DNA of 64,000 bases from Selaginella tamariscina (lineage: Eukaryota > Streptophyta > Lycopodiopsida > Selaginellales > Selaginellaceae), in assembly GCA_003024785.1 (NCBI GenBank), contig PUQB01000444.1:1-64000 (forward strand), read 5' to 3'. Below the pieces are notes generated by a model. That model saw only the letters and a program-made list of their open reading frames with translations, made no database searches and had not been told where the DNA came from. The position numbers and the translations under genes were made by a program. The first letter of the stretch is position 1. Each line of letters opens with the position of its first letter. Of this stretch, positions 33,297 to 44,452 are shown piece by piece.

Positions 33297-33455
33297 TGTA
33301 AGGAATCAAGTACTCTGAATTCAATATGATCCTCGTGTGTGAGACCGTTGGGATCACAAGAGATTCACCTGAAGGTGTATATAAGGAGTTGATAGAAGAT
33401 GTACAATATTGATTTAAAAAGAATACATAACGTTAAAACTTCTCATTATCTCACT
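33297..33455 (+). repeat. Copia A 3' LTR
   Basis: Starts TGTAAGGAATC after CAGCTTGAGGGGG and matches the MITE-free part of 13847-14441. It serves as the empty-site control for the MITE. Confidence 0.88.
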
Positions 33456-33605
33456 CTTGGATGCTGCTTAACTCACCATCCAACCTTAGAGCACACTAGC
33501 TTACCCCCGAGCTACAGCAAGTTGAACTCCACTCCCAAAGCTGTTGCTCCTAAACGTGATTAGCTTAAGCATAAGATCAATTATGGTCACCTTTGACCAA
33601 GACCA

Positions 33606-36400
33606 ACATTTCTTTCCCCTTGGAAGAAGTCCTTGCCCTCAAGGACAAATTGTGTACATTCTGCAAAGATTTACATTGACAATTTTTTTTTTAAAAAGTT
33701 GCTTTAAAACATCCTCTTGGTTAGACTTTTCTGACTTTTTCAAATGAGTGTACTAGTACTTCTGCACGTACAAGGCCCTCTCACATGAAACACAGGATGT
33801 AGTTGCACTCCCTCAGGCAACCTCAACTTATAAGCCACAACATTGATCTTCTCAATAATCTCATATGGACTAGCAATACCAAAGACTTAACTTCTCAACT
33901 TCCCAATCCGTAATGGTCATAGAGAACTACACTTAATGAGGAAGCAAGATGAGTGACATAAACACTTTGTCTCCTACATTGAATTGCTTGTAAGTGCACT
34001 TCTCATCAGTTTAGTCTTTTTACTCGATCCCTTGCTTAAAAAAATTCTTTAACACATCAAAAGTATCTCATCCATCTCCATAGCCGAGCTATGAGCTTCG
34101 ACATCCTCTCTCACCATTCCCAGTGTATTTCCAACATCTTATTGGAGATTGAGGATGTTTGTCTTTGTAAGCATAGAATGGACTACATTTTAAAGAGCTA
34201 TGCTTATTGTTATTGTAGGCAAACTCAGCCAAAGGCAAGAACTTGTCCTTATGTCCTTGCTTCTTAGCCACACAGGTTCTTAACATATCCTTTAGAACCT
34301 AGTTCACATGCTCAGTCTAGCCATTTGACTACGGGTGATTAAAGTTCACCTTAGTGCCGAATCCTTTACAGAACTTCACCCAAAATGCTGAAGTGAACTT
34401 GCTGTCTCGATCACTAACGTTCTTTGGCATCCCATGCTTAGGATACACCTACATTAGATACACCAATGCGAGCTCCTTCGCTGTTACATTCTTCTTCAAA
34501 GAATGAACTTAGCATACTTGTTCAAGTGATTCACAATGACCCACACTTGTTCATTGGAACATAGTGTCCTTGAAAAGTATAATAAAATCCATAGAGATAC
34601 TCTCCCATCTTCCTTGAGGCACTTCCAAAGGCATTAGTAGTCCAGGCTAAGCCACTCTCTTGGCCTTAACTGACTAGCACTTAGCACAAGTGCGAACATA
34701 CTCCACAATGTCCTCCTTCATGTTAGGCCAAAAGAATCAATGTTTCACCAAATCATACGTCTTGTCCTCTCCTCCATGTCCAACAAATGGACTATCATGC
34801 ATCTCTTGCATGACTGCTACTACAAGCTCTATCGTCTTAGGCACTACCAAACATTGCTTGTACAATAATAAACCATTTGCTCAGCATAAGGCTCCACCAA
34901 ATTGCTGAGATGTTGCTAACAATCTATGTCCTTAGCTTATGCTTTGCAAATCAAAAAAACCAAACCTCCTTCAATCCTTTCAATAACATTCAATCATTTA
35001 ATACGAGAAAGAGCATATGCAACCACATTCTCCTTCTCCTTCTTATAATGGACAATTAAAGTCCTAAAATTCATGTAGAAACACTGACCAACGAGCTTGC
35101 CTAGCATTTAAATCCTTTTGATTTAAGAAATGCCTCAAAGGTTATGATTAATAAACACTTTGAAGGGACGTCCATTATGTAGATAGTGCTCCAAGTGCGC
35201 ACGGCATGCACTATAGCCATTAGTTCATGATCATAAAGTCGAGTACTAACACTCTGTATCTTTGGTTTTTGACTCTCAAAAGTAAGACATGACCAGCTTG
35301 CATAAGAACTCCTCCAATGGCATAGCCACATGCATATGTGTACACCTCATAAGACTTGTTCTCATTAGTGATAGGTAGTGTTGTTGTCAACACAGTCTTC
35401 AAAGCTTCAAATGCTGCACTTTGCCTTGCAACCACTCAAACACAGCATTCTTCCTCATTAACGATGTCAAAGGAAGAGCTAAACAGCTGAAGCCTTGAAT
35501 AACCAACGATAATAATTAGCCAAGCCATAAAACTCCTGAGCTCTTGCACATCCTTAGGCACATGCCAATGCTCATTGCATCTACCTTCTAAGATCATGAG
35601 CAACACCATCCTTAGAACAATATGCCCAAGGTACTCCACCTCCTCCTTAACAAACTCACACTTCGAGAGCTTAGCATATAGTTTTTTCTCCCTAAGAGTC
35701 TGTAGCACTAGACGTAGATGCTCCACATGCTCCTCTAAGTTCTATTATAGATGAGAATATCATCTAAAAAACTTCAACAAAACAATCGATATACTTGGCA
35801 AAAATGGAATTCATTAACTGCATGAATGTTGTAGGGGTGTTTGCCATGCCAAATAGCATAACAAGAAACTCAAAATGACCATGCCAACTTCTGAATGCTG
35901 TATTAGAAACATCATGCTCTCTCACAACAATTTGATGGTACCTACTTTATAAGTCAATTTTGGTAAACCACCTTGCCCCTACAAGCCGATCAAATAGATT
36001 CTCAATTCTTAGCATAGGAAACTTATTCTTCACAATCACCTTGTTCAAGGCACGGTAATCGATACACATCCACCGGAGCTCCATAAGGTGACTTGTTATG
36101 CTGAATAAACCCTTGTGCCAATAGCTCTTTCATTTGCTTCTTCATCTCTAGCTCCTCAAACTATATGAACTCCTTGAAATTTGTTTAGCACCATGCTTAA
36201 GCTTAATCTCATGGTCCACTTTGTGAAATGGTGGCACTCTTGCAAGCAGATGAGAGGGAAAGACATCTTCAAATTCCCCAACACCTCTTGAACAAGAGTT
36301 GATTGGACGTCCACCTTGGTCAAACTGTTGACCATTGATTGTTGAATAGTAACCCGGTGGTCACACTCATCCTTCAATTAACTTCCTTGAAGTGGACATA
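33606..36400 (-). pseudogene. Element B integrase, RNase H and reverse transcriptase
   Basis: Minus-strand pieces in gypsy order: RT text near 36010-36070, then FLDDILIY (about 35745-35768), the RT thumb/connection (LREKKLYAKLSKCEFVKEEV, EYLGHIV, about 35590-35700), RNase H (YEVYTYACGYAIGGVLMQAG, YDHELMAIVHAVRTW, about 35180-35370), and integrase (KFLPLAEFAYNNNKHSSLKC, about 34170-34235). Frames change often and stops are frequent. The RT is separated from the protease at about 42905 by element C and repeat DNA. 33623-34080 holds only weakly recognisable integrase tail. Confidence 0.8.
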
Positions 36401-36740
36401 GTAAATTCATCACTCGATAATCTTGAAACGCGTATTGATTCTTTAAAGTAGTAGCTGATAGAAGTTTAGAAGCAGGCATGTAACCAACTCCTTTAAAGAC
36501 GTGATTCTTTCCCGGAGTCACCTCTAGTCCAATTAGGTCGTGGATTGTACTTCTCTATTCAAGTCATCCCAAAGATGAGATCATAACGTCTTAGCTCTGT
36601 TAAAAAGAATTGCTCCTTGAAGGACACATCTTTAACTTCCAGTGTAAGCTTTACACAAGCACTTTGCTCTTCTGATGAGGTAGCAACTCTGTTGAACATA
36701 GAAATTCCTAATACCTAAAACATAGTAGTGGTCGCCATTG

Positions 36741-37510
36741 TCAACCCGTAATAAGGGTTAAACAGAATAAGGAGACTGTGAAAAAAAATACAAAAAGGGT
36801 AAGGATGAAAGGTATATAGCAAGTAAAACTGCGAATCCCATCGTAGTAAAAATAAAAGGAAAGAGTAAGATAACACGTAATATGGGTATAGTAGTAACAC
36901 ATACCCATAAAAGGGTATAGCATAAAAACAGACCCGTAATAACAGTGACAGACAGCAGACCCGTTATAAAGGTGACAGATAGACAAACCTGTAATGAGGT
37001 GATAGATAGACAGACCCATAATAAGGGTGACAGATAGACAGACCCATAATAAGGGTGACAGATAGACAGACCCATAATAGGGTAACAGTAGACAAACAAA
37101 CTGTAATAAGGGTAACAAATAGACAGACAAACAACCCGTAATAAGGGTAACAAATAGACAAATAGACAAACCCGTAATAAGGGTAACATAACATACAAAC
37201 AAACCCGTAATAAGGGTAACAGACGGACAAAAAAAACAAACCCGTAATAAGGGTAATAGATAGACAAACAAACAAACCCGTAATAATGGTAACAGACAGA
37301 CAGACCGTAATAAAGGTAACAGACAAATAGACCCATAATAATGATAACAACAAACAGACCCATAATAAAGGTAACAAACATACAAACACATAATAAGGGT
37401 AACAGACAAACAAACTCGTAATAAGGGTGATAGACAAACAGACCCATAATAAGGGTGATGGACGAACAAACTTGCAATAGGAACAGACAACCATAATAAG
37501 GGTATAGCAG
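36741..37510. repeat. 28-bp minisatellite
   Basis: Tandem copies of ACCC(A/G)TAATAAGGGTGACAGA plus TAGACAG, with the clearest runs 28 bases long, fill most of this interval. Because 28 is not a multiple of three and the unit lacks minus-strand stops, all three minus frames stay open for up to 270 codons; these are not genes. Related degenerate units flank element C on its other side. It lies within element B. Confidence 0.88.
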
Positions 37511-37546
37511 AAATATGAAAGACCAACACAGACTAGATATCAGACC

Positions 37547-38088
37547 TGTTAGAGGCCAAAAAATAGCATGTAGGAACTGCATACATAGGACTTTCCTACG
37601 GTGGAGGAATAACTTGTAGGAAAGTAGTAGTAGGAAATATCCTGTGTACAGGAAAATCCTACAGCAGTAGGAAAAATCTTACAGGGTAGGAAGGATTCTA
37701 CGGTTGCAGGAAGCAGACAATTATGACGGTTGGAGGAGGACAGGATTCGGTTAGGGCAAGCTAGGGAAAGAAGGAGGAGAGAGACTATGAAGGCTATGAA
37801 GGCTATGGAGAGCAATGCATGAGAGAGAGAGTATCTTAGGGAGAGAAGTAAGTCTCCACACTTGTTATCTCTTTGTATTCATATAGTAATGCAAGTGCAT
37901 ATTTATGGTGTATTGTGAATGCTTATACATGGCACTGGCCAAAGCAAAATCCTATCCTTGACCTTAGAGACAGATAAGTGTATATATAGAGCTCTCTATT
38001 GAACGAAATCCCTACACTTTAACATGCAAAGCTTTTCCTACGCTGTGAACAGTGTTTTCTGCACACAGGAAAGTTTTGTATGTTAACA
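37547..38088 (+). repeat. Element C 5' LTR
   Basis: Nearly identical to 41706-42249. It holds repeated TAGGAAA and CCTAC(A/G) motifs in the first third and a TATATATAGAGCTC promoter-like stretch near 37980-37995. Confidence 0.92.
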
Positions 38089-38216
38089 CATGGCGACCAC
38101 GGAGGGATTTCGCCATTGTTGTGGAGGAATTTGTTGAATTCCTAAGTGAGAAGTGAAATAGCTCTGAGAGAAGTAGAGCTTAAGTGAAAAAGAAGTGTGT
38201 ATATATATGATGATGG

Positions 38217-39431
38217 ATGGAGCCTTGGAGGCAACATAATCCTAACTCGTCTCTAGCAAGAGAGAGAGATAATAGGCAGGCCGAGAGAGAGGCTGCCCGA
38301 GCTGAGCAAATAGAGCTTGCTAATAGGCAAGAAGCTCTTATAAAACTCATTGATCAGATAGGAGAAAGTGCTGCTAAAGGTGTGGAGGATATACAATACG
38401 GTGACTATCAAACTGCAGGAGAAGAGGAGTTGGAAGGAACTCCTCGGAGAACAGGATTTCCTATTAGACCAGGAGGAGTATCTCCTGGAAATTCCCCTCT
38501 TGGTGAGGAGGAAGGTGGTAGAGAAAACCCACCGAGTATGTCTAATATGACACTTTTCCCCGGAATGTTGGGAGGCACATTGATGTTCCCAATATTTTCC
38601 GCAGGAAAGAAGGAAAATCCTAAAAGACATTTATTGCAGTTTGAGGAAGTTGTAAAGTTGTATAAAGTAAGCAATGCAGATAAGTTGCTTATATTTCCTC
38701 ACACATTAAAAGGAAATGCATCTGATTGGTATTATGAGTTGGAGAAAGATGTGAGAGAAGATTATGAGAAAGTTACAGAAGCTTTTAAAGAATACTTTAA
38801 AAAGGAAGAGTTGCCTGAAGAGCACTTAGAGAAGCTCAGAAATATCCTACAAGGAAAAACTGAAACTCTAGAGGAATATACACACCGTTTTAAAAAGCAT
38901 GAAAAGAAATGCTCACTATATGTTAAGGAAGAAGCTTTGCTTCAATGGTATAAGCAAGGATTGCAGAAGCCATATAGGCATTATGCAATGACAATTGAGG
39001 AAGTAGACAGGAAAGATCTTGTAAAGCATCTTAAAGATTATGAGAAGAAGAGGAGACAAATAGAAAATATAGCAGAAGGAAAGATAAAATCCTCAAGGAG
39101 AAAGGAGGATAGTTCAGATGATGAGGATGAACCTATCAAAGTTCGGGATTATAAGGCTGATGAGAGAATGTTATTACAGCTAGTTAAGTCCTTGAAAGGT
39201 AATCCTGTGTATAAGGAATTAGATGCCAAAGTATGGTGTGCCAAGTGTAAAAATCCTGGACATACTAAGGATGAGTGTAGACTACAGTTGCCAAAATGTC
39301 AAATATGTGATAAAGAAGGACATTCGGCAAAAGACTGTAAGTATTTTATTAATCAAAATGTGGCACGTGTGGAAAAAGAAAGGAGAAAGGAAGGAAGAAA
39401 GAAGGCTGGTATAACAGGCCGTTTCCTGTGA
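38217..39431 (+). CDS. Element C gag polyprotein
   Basis: An uninterrupted 404-codon frame encodes the capsid/nucleocapsid protein that would package element RNA. Residues about 10-60 are a charged coiled coil (AEREAARAEQIELANRQEAL). Residues about 140-235 match the retrotransposon gag domain (LKGNASDWYYELEKDVREDY, YTHRFKKHEKKC). Two CCHC zinc knuckles follow at about 341-378: CAKCKNPGHTKDEC and CQICDKEGHSAKDC. The ATG at 38217 comes 128 bases after the LTR and is the first long frame. It is the best-preserved transposon gene in the window. Confidence 0.85.
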   Translation: MEPWRQHNPNSSLARERDNRQAEREAARAEQIELANRQEALIKLIDQIGESAAKGVEDIQYGDYQTAGEEELEGTPRRTGFPIRPGGVSPGNSPLGEEEGGRENPPSMSNMTLFPGMLGGTLMFPIFSAGKKENPKRHLLQFEEVVKLYKVSNADKLLIFPHTLKGNASDWYYELEKDVREDYEKVTEAFKEYFKKEELPEEHLEKLRNILQGKTETLEEYTHRFKKHEKKCSLYVKEEALLQWYKQGLQKPYRHYAMTIEEVDRKDLVKHLKDYEKKRRQIENIAEGKIKSSRRKEDSSDDEDEPIKVRDYKADERMLLQLVKSLKGNPVYKELDAKVWCAKCKNPGHTKDECRLQLPKCQICDKEGHSAKDCKYFINQNVARVEKERRKEGRKKAGITGRFL

Positions 39432-41665
39432 GACAACCACCTGTTACCACATTCCCATCTCGGAATAGGAAGCTCTATTATGAGGAACAGCCTGGGAGTT
39501 GGGAAGAAGGAAGAAACAGGAATCCTTTTGATAACAGAAGGAATGTTCCTTATACAGGAGGAGATGATAGGCTGTATGAGGGGAATCAAACTAGATATGC
39601 TCCACCATATAAGCCTAATATGGGAAGGAAGGAGACGTCCTACAGAGGACCAGAAAGATATCCAAGAAAAGAAAGTTATGGAGATCAAAATAACTATAGA
39701 CAAAGACAAGTACAAGGAAGGAATTCTATTAATCTTACTTGTTATACATGTGGAGAGAAAGGACATATTCTCCAAATTGTCCTAAGAATCAGCCTTCCAC
39801 CTCAAACAATGCTCCTAAGAGAGAGCTTGGAGCTCGGTTCATTGATGTGGAGAAGAGAGCTAGAAAACCATCCTGCCGTGAGAGCAGTAATCTGTACAAA
39901 AAGAAATATATGTCAGAAACAGGAATACCTTCCAGCAGAAGAAGGAAATTCTGTGTATCCATTGCGGGATAGTACGCAAACAATGGGAGAGATGACACTC
40001 ATCTCCAAGAACGAGATCTCCCTGAGTATATCTCGGATGATGATATACAACCGACGGATATACCTAAAGATCTAAAAATAACTGATTCTATTTTAGGGAA
40101 ATATTCAAGAGAAAAAGAATATTCCTGTAAAACAGAGTAACCCTAGAAAACAGAGCATTCCTGTGAAACGGATTCAGGATGACGTGGCAGAATCAATGGC
40201 TCAAAGTGCATTGAGCCAAGAAATTACAATCACGTTGGGACAATTAATACATATTGCCCCATATATTAAAAATCAAATCTTGGAAATGTTGAACATTGTT
40301 CCAAAATCCTTACCTGCATATACAGGAAATGAAATTCACCGAGTAGAAAAACATTATGAAAAAGAAGGTGATTATGATGGGTACTGTATATATTGGTAAA
40401 AAAAGATAAAAGAAGTCCTTATAGATGGAGGCTCAGGAGTTAATTTTATTGAGGAACATGCTTGTAAGAAAATGGGTTTAGGACCCATTGAGCCTGCTCC
40501 TTTTAATTTAAAAATGGCAGACCAGAGAAGTGTCAAGCCTACAGGTATAGTGAGAGGAGTGACTATATCTATAAAGGGTCTTAAATATAAAGTGTCCCTT
40601 ATTGTCCTCCAAATGGAAGGAAAAGATACTGTATATACTATGTTATTAGGTAGGTTGGCTGAAAACTGCTAAAGTTATACAGGATTGGGGGAAAGATGAC
40701 GCTGGGAGAAGGAGAAGGAAAACCGGTGATATACAATCATACAAAAGGTATGTTAAAAAGGAAAACAGACCCTTATTTTAGAAGGATATGACTGGTTTAA
40801 TGGCTTAGACGATCAGGAAGAAGTAGAAATCCTGAAAGCATATCCTGACTTAAAAGTCCTGACGATATAGACTTAAACGTAGTGCTGAAAGGAAAGAAAA
40901 CTGTTCAGCAGAAGGAAGAAGATAGGCCCGGATTGCAGGAAAAGTTCTATAAGGCAATCCCATATGAGATTGATTTACAGGAACAGCCTGCGGAGTATAC
41001 ATATGTGTATACTACAGATCCTTTGCAGCAAGTGAATATAGGTACAGAAAATGAACCTAAAAACCTATTCATTGCTCAGGAATTAGATAAAGAATTCCGG
41101 GAAAAAGGATTGAACTTGCTTCAAAAATATCAGGATGTTTTTGCCTGGTCCTATAAAGATCTTAAAGGCATACCTCCTGAATTGTGTACACACACTATAC
41201 AATTATTACCAGGAAGTGAGCCTGTGAAACAGAGAGCATATAGGATGAATCCTAATTATGCACAGCTTGTGAAGGAGGAGATAGATAAGCTGTTAAGTGT
41301 AGGTTTTATTTATCCTATACAGGGTGCACAATGGTTATCACCACTTGTGATTGTTCCTAAAAAGAATGGAAAGTTGAGAGTATGTGTAAACTATAAGAAG
41401 TTAAATGATGCCACAAAGAAGGATGTTTTTCCTATTCCGTTTATAGAGGAACAAACTATTCAAGAACAGGAAGGAAAATATTCAGGAACAGGAAGAGAAA
41501 GCAAATAGTGAACCTAAGGAACACCATGAAGAAAATCAAGTGCTACAACTCAAGGTATCAACTTCCAACCAAGAACTAAAGGAAGAGAGGAACAACTTTC
41601 AAAAGCATAAAGAGGAGAATCTAGAGTACTATGAAAATCAACAACATAAGGAAGGCATAGGATAG
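39428..41665 (+). pseudogene. Element C pol remnant (third zinc knuckle, protease, partial RT)
   Basis: After gag, another frame encodes a basic region and a third knuckle, CYTCGEKGH, broken by a one-base loss just after the His. A protease-like domain follows (VLIDGGSGVNFIEEHACKKM, about 40420-40480; TMLLGR near 40650). RT begins at about 41130 (FAWSYKDLKGIPPELCTHTI, IVPKKNGKLRVCVNYKKLND) and ends at FPIPFIEE near 41450, before the YxDD palm. A frameshift then leads into a Glu/Lys/Gln-rich coiled-coil-like stretch (to about 41662, ENLEYYENQQHKEGIG), which in the parent element probably lay after integrase. This implies one large internal deletion joining RT fingers to the 3' end. Confidence 0.8.
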
Positions 41666-41705
41666 GTGCAATGAGGACATTGCAAGGATTCAAGGTGGGG
41701 AATAG

Positions 41706-42249
41706 TGTTAGAGGCCAAAAATATAGCATGTAGGAACTGCATACATAGGACTTTCCTACGGTGGAGGAATAACTTGTAGGAAAGTAGTAGTAGGAAATAT
41801 CCTGTGTATAGGAAAAATCCTACAGCAGTAGGAAAAATCCTACATGGTAGGAAGGATTCTACGGTTGCAGGAAGCAGACAATTATGATGGTTGGAGGAGG
41901 ACAGGATTCGGTTAGGGCAAGCTAGGGAAAGAAGGAGGAGGAGACTATGAAGGCTATGAAGGCTATGGAGAGCAATGCATGAGAGAGAGAGTATCTTAGG
42001 GAGAAAAGTAAGTCTCCACACTTGCTATCTCTTTGTATTCATATAGTAATGCAAGTGCATATTTATGATGTATTGTGAATGCTTATACATGGCAATGGCC
42101 AAAGCAAAATCCTATCCTTGACCTTAGAGACGAGATAAGTGTATATATAGAGCTCTCTATTGGACGAAATCCCTACACTTTAACTTGCAAAGCTTTTCCT
42201 GCGCTGTGAACAGTGTTTTCTGCACACAGGAAAGTTTTGTATGTTAACA
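41706..42249 (+). repeat. Element C 3' LTR
   Basis: Copy of 37547-38088 with few differences; it is followed by the AGACC target repeat. Confidence 0.92.
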
Positions 42250-42254
42250 AGACC

Positions 42255-42900
42255 TCAGATGGTCAAATGGGAGTGAAAAGAGAAAAGATATAACAAGTAG
42301 TACTGCAGATCTCGACGCAGTAGAAATGAGAAGTAAAAATCAAAGGATCAAGTAAGATACCGTAGAGAGAGTAGAAAGATATAGATATAACAAGTAATAT
42401 TGCGGATCCCAAATGCAGTAGAAATGAGAAGTAAAAATCAAAAAGTCAAGTAAGATATTGTAGAGCGAGAGTAAGAGGAGAGTATATATTGACAATACAT
42501 AGTACAATATTTAGTACACCCTGGGATGCTTTCCTACTCCTAACTTCATTTATTTATACCCATATTTCCAATCCAGTACATTCAATTCTCATAACTTCCC
42601 TTAAATCTTATCCAATTGGTTGCGTAACTTCCTTAATGTTGTCATGATAATTACTGATATTTGGAATTGCTGTATTCCAGTTCCCTCTAAAACTGTCATA
42701 TTATGGTTCCCTCTAGAACTACCATATTATGGTTCCTCTGGAACTGCTGTATTACGTTAATATCTAGATCATTCCCATATTATGGCTAACTCATATTTTT
42801 ATGTTCTTCTCTAACTCTTATATTTTCACCATATATATTGTTTTTGGTATTTTTCCCGTTATACTTTCCACGTGTAAACTTAGAAATTCTATGATGCCTA
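42255..42900. repeat. Direct repeats inside element B, right of element C
   Basis: Two units of about 100 bases (ATATAACAAGTA...GCAGTAGAAATGAGAAG...AAGTAAGATA) lie at about 42275-42470. A diverged third unit lies left of element C near 36808-36880, so C inserted into an existing repeat tract. From 42480 to 42900 a few GGTTCC(T)CT(A/G)GAACT units alternate with AT-rich DNA; no gene is seen. Confidence 0.65.
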
Positions 42901-42904
42901 AGTA

Positions 42905-44250
42905 CTACTCTAATAAGCTCCTTCTACTGTGTATGGATTTAATCCTCTTAGTTAGCAAGTTCAATCTCTTCACTAGCGCCAAAGAAATGAACTCATCACT
43001 GCTACCATGATTAAATAGAACTAACACCGAAACTTCGTTGACTGTTTCTTCAAAGTGAATCAGATTGCCAGGATTAGCCTTAGAGACAACTACAGTAGTG
43101 TTCCCAAGCTCTCTATCTACCGTATACAACATCTTGGAGCTTGGGGTTTTATGATCCTTCGAAGTCGCTTCCTCTCGCCCCATTTCCTTTACATGCTTCT
43201 CATTCTTGGCTTTCCTAACCTTAAAAATAGAACAATCTTTAATATAATGATTCGGTTTATTACACTCAAAGAATCCATAATTGCCAAGACTCCGACCAGC
43301 TCCCTTGCAGTTTTTGTCCTTCTGCTACTTCTTGTTACCTCCACAATGCTTGGAACTCTTAGCATCATTGTTATACTTCTTCTGAAACTTGGTTCAAGAC
43401 TCCTTAATGAGTCCTCCCAAACCTTTCGCTTTCTAGTTGCCAATGCACTCCTTTCCATTCGTGTAGTAGCCACACGTGCCTCCTCCACTACCTCATCAAG
43501 AGTTTTAAACTATTTATTCTGACCCTCCAATGCATTCACCAACTAGGCACTCCTAAGTCCGTTAATAAAGTAGTCATCCTGAAAAGTGAATGACATCTTA
43601 TGGTCACAAGCAATCAATGCTCTCATTCTACTAATATAATCTCCAAGTGAAAGATTTCCTTGAAATCTCTAACCTTGAGATGAGCATCATGTGCGTCATA
43701 TGTAGGTGCATACTCCTTAAAAGCATCCATGAAGTGAGTCCAAGTAGTCAAAGACTCCTTCACACAATTCCATCAACGAGTCCATCTCTCCTTTCAATGC
43801 CAAGGATGTAGTTAGGAGTTTGCTCTCATCACTCTTATAAGTAGTCCTTAGCAGTTTGTTCACTTTGCTCAACCACGAGATGTGTTAATCTGTTGTGCCA
43901 TGGCCATCAAACTCAGGAAGAGGCTTCTACTCACATAATGATGATCACTACTTCTAAAGCATTGTGTTCCATCCGAACTTCACTCCCAACTCTTCCCACG
44001 CTTGAGAAGCTTCTTAATTTTTCCTAACTCATCTCTTATAGCATAGAAATTATTTCCAATCCTCTCGAACTCCTCTTGGTACTTAACATCATAGTCCAAT
44101 TGCCTATAGAAGAGGGTTCGTAGTTCCTTCGTGAGAGCTACCTGATCCCACATGTGCGCATTTCACGAATCTCTTACCAATGCTTTGGATTAAATACATA
44201 ATCCGACATGATATTCGCTCAACATAATAAAGCAAGGTTATCTCAAATCT
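42905..44250 (-). pseudogene. Element B gag and protease
   Basis: Minus-strand gag text is broken by many stops. The nucleocapsid knuckle near 43231-43276 reads FFECNKPNHYIKDC, so its first cysteine has become Phe. Protease follows at 43183-42905 (NEVSVLVLFNHGSSDEFISL, LVKRLNLLT); the catalytic Asp of the usual D-x-G site is Asn. Both changes show the element is old and inactive. Confidence 0.75.
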
Positions 44251-44267
44251 TGGCTACGATACCAAGT

Positions 44268-44452
44268 TGTCACACTTTTACGACACTGTACCTGGATAAC
44301 TTATAACACACTAGCTCACTCCAAAGTTGCAACAAGTTGAACTTCACTCCCAAAAGCTACTATCACTCTCCCTAAAATGTGATTAGCTTAAGCATAAGAT
44401 CAATTACGATTAACCTTTGACCAAGACCATGGACCAATATCCGGCTGTAACT
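44268..44452 (-). repeat. Element B 5' LTR
   Basis: On the plus strand it runs from TGTCACAC to GGCTGTAACT; the short inverted ends (TGTTACA in the left copy, TGTAAC here) are LTR-like. The middle (GTGATTAGCTTAAGC...CCTTTGACCAAGACC) matches 33555-33605, the part of the left LTR beyond copia A. The primer site TGGTATCGTAGCC is at its left border on the minus strand. The last 20 bases are not matched in the left LTR. Confidence 0.8.

Larger units (their letters stand above)
13847..33455 (+). mobile_element. Element A: copia LTR retrotransposon with four nested insertions
   Basis: LTRs of about 155-159 bases (5': 13847-14441 including a MITE; 3': 33297-33455) share TGT(T/A)AGGAATC(T/A)AGTACTCTG and GGTGTATATAAG. 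A tRNA-iMet primer site follows the 5' LTR. The purine tract CAGCTTGAGGGGG precedes the 3' LTR. Gag with a zinc knuckle, integrase before RT, a YVDD reverse transcriptase and a copia RNase H are recognisable, in copia order. The flanks CCTGG and CTTGG are a near-perfect 5-bp duplication of B's LTR. Insertions: MITE 13934-14368, TRIM 15206-16033, chromovirus D 17465-23598, chromovirus E about 25567-33013. Coding parts have many stops. Confidence 0.88.
37547..42249 (+). mobile_element. Element C: gypsy-type element with truncated pol
   Basis: LTRs 37547-38088 (542 bases) and 41706-42249 (544 bases) begin TGTTAGAGGCC and end TATGTTAACA. AGACC at 37542-37546 and 42250-42254 is an exact 5-bp target duplication. 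A primer site TGGCGACCACGGAGGG follows the 5' LTR (38091-38106), and GGTGGGGAATAG precedes the 3' LTR. It encodes a long gag, a protease-like domain and only the first part of an RT; the catalytic palm, RNase H and integrase are absent. The LTRs look nearly identical, so insertion is recent and was probably driven in trans. Confidence 0.92.
13826..44452 (-). mobile_element. Element B: Ty3/gypsy LTR retrotransposon (outermost of the nest)
   Basis: The element interrupts an LPP exon and is flanked by CATGT at 13821-13825 and 44453-44457, the expected 5-bp target duplication. Its 5' LTR is on the right (44268-44452); the 3' LTR on the left is split by element A into 13826-13846 and about 33456-33605. 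A primer site TGGTATCGTAGCC lies on the minus strand at about 44251-44264, and a purine tract (AAGGGGAAAGAAATG) borders the left LTR near 33605-33622. Gag and protease fragments (about 42900-44200), then RT, RNase H and integrase fragments (about 33700-36400) follow in gypsy order. All are degenerate. It hosts element C, a minisatellite and the whole copia nest. Confidence 0.85.

Noticed and set aside
36741-37582. Overlapping minus-strand open frames of 176-274 codons rich in YYG and CLSVTLI
   Set aside because: They translate a 28-bp tandem repeat whose length is not divisible by three, so every frame stays open; no domain or start context supports a gene.
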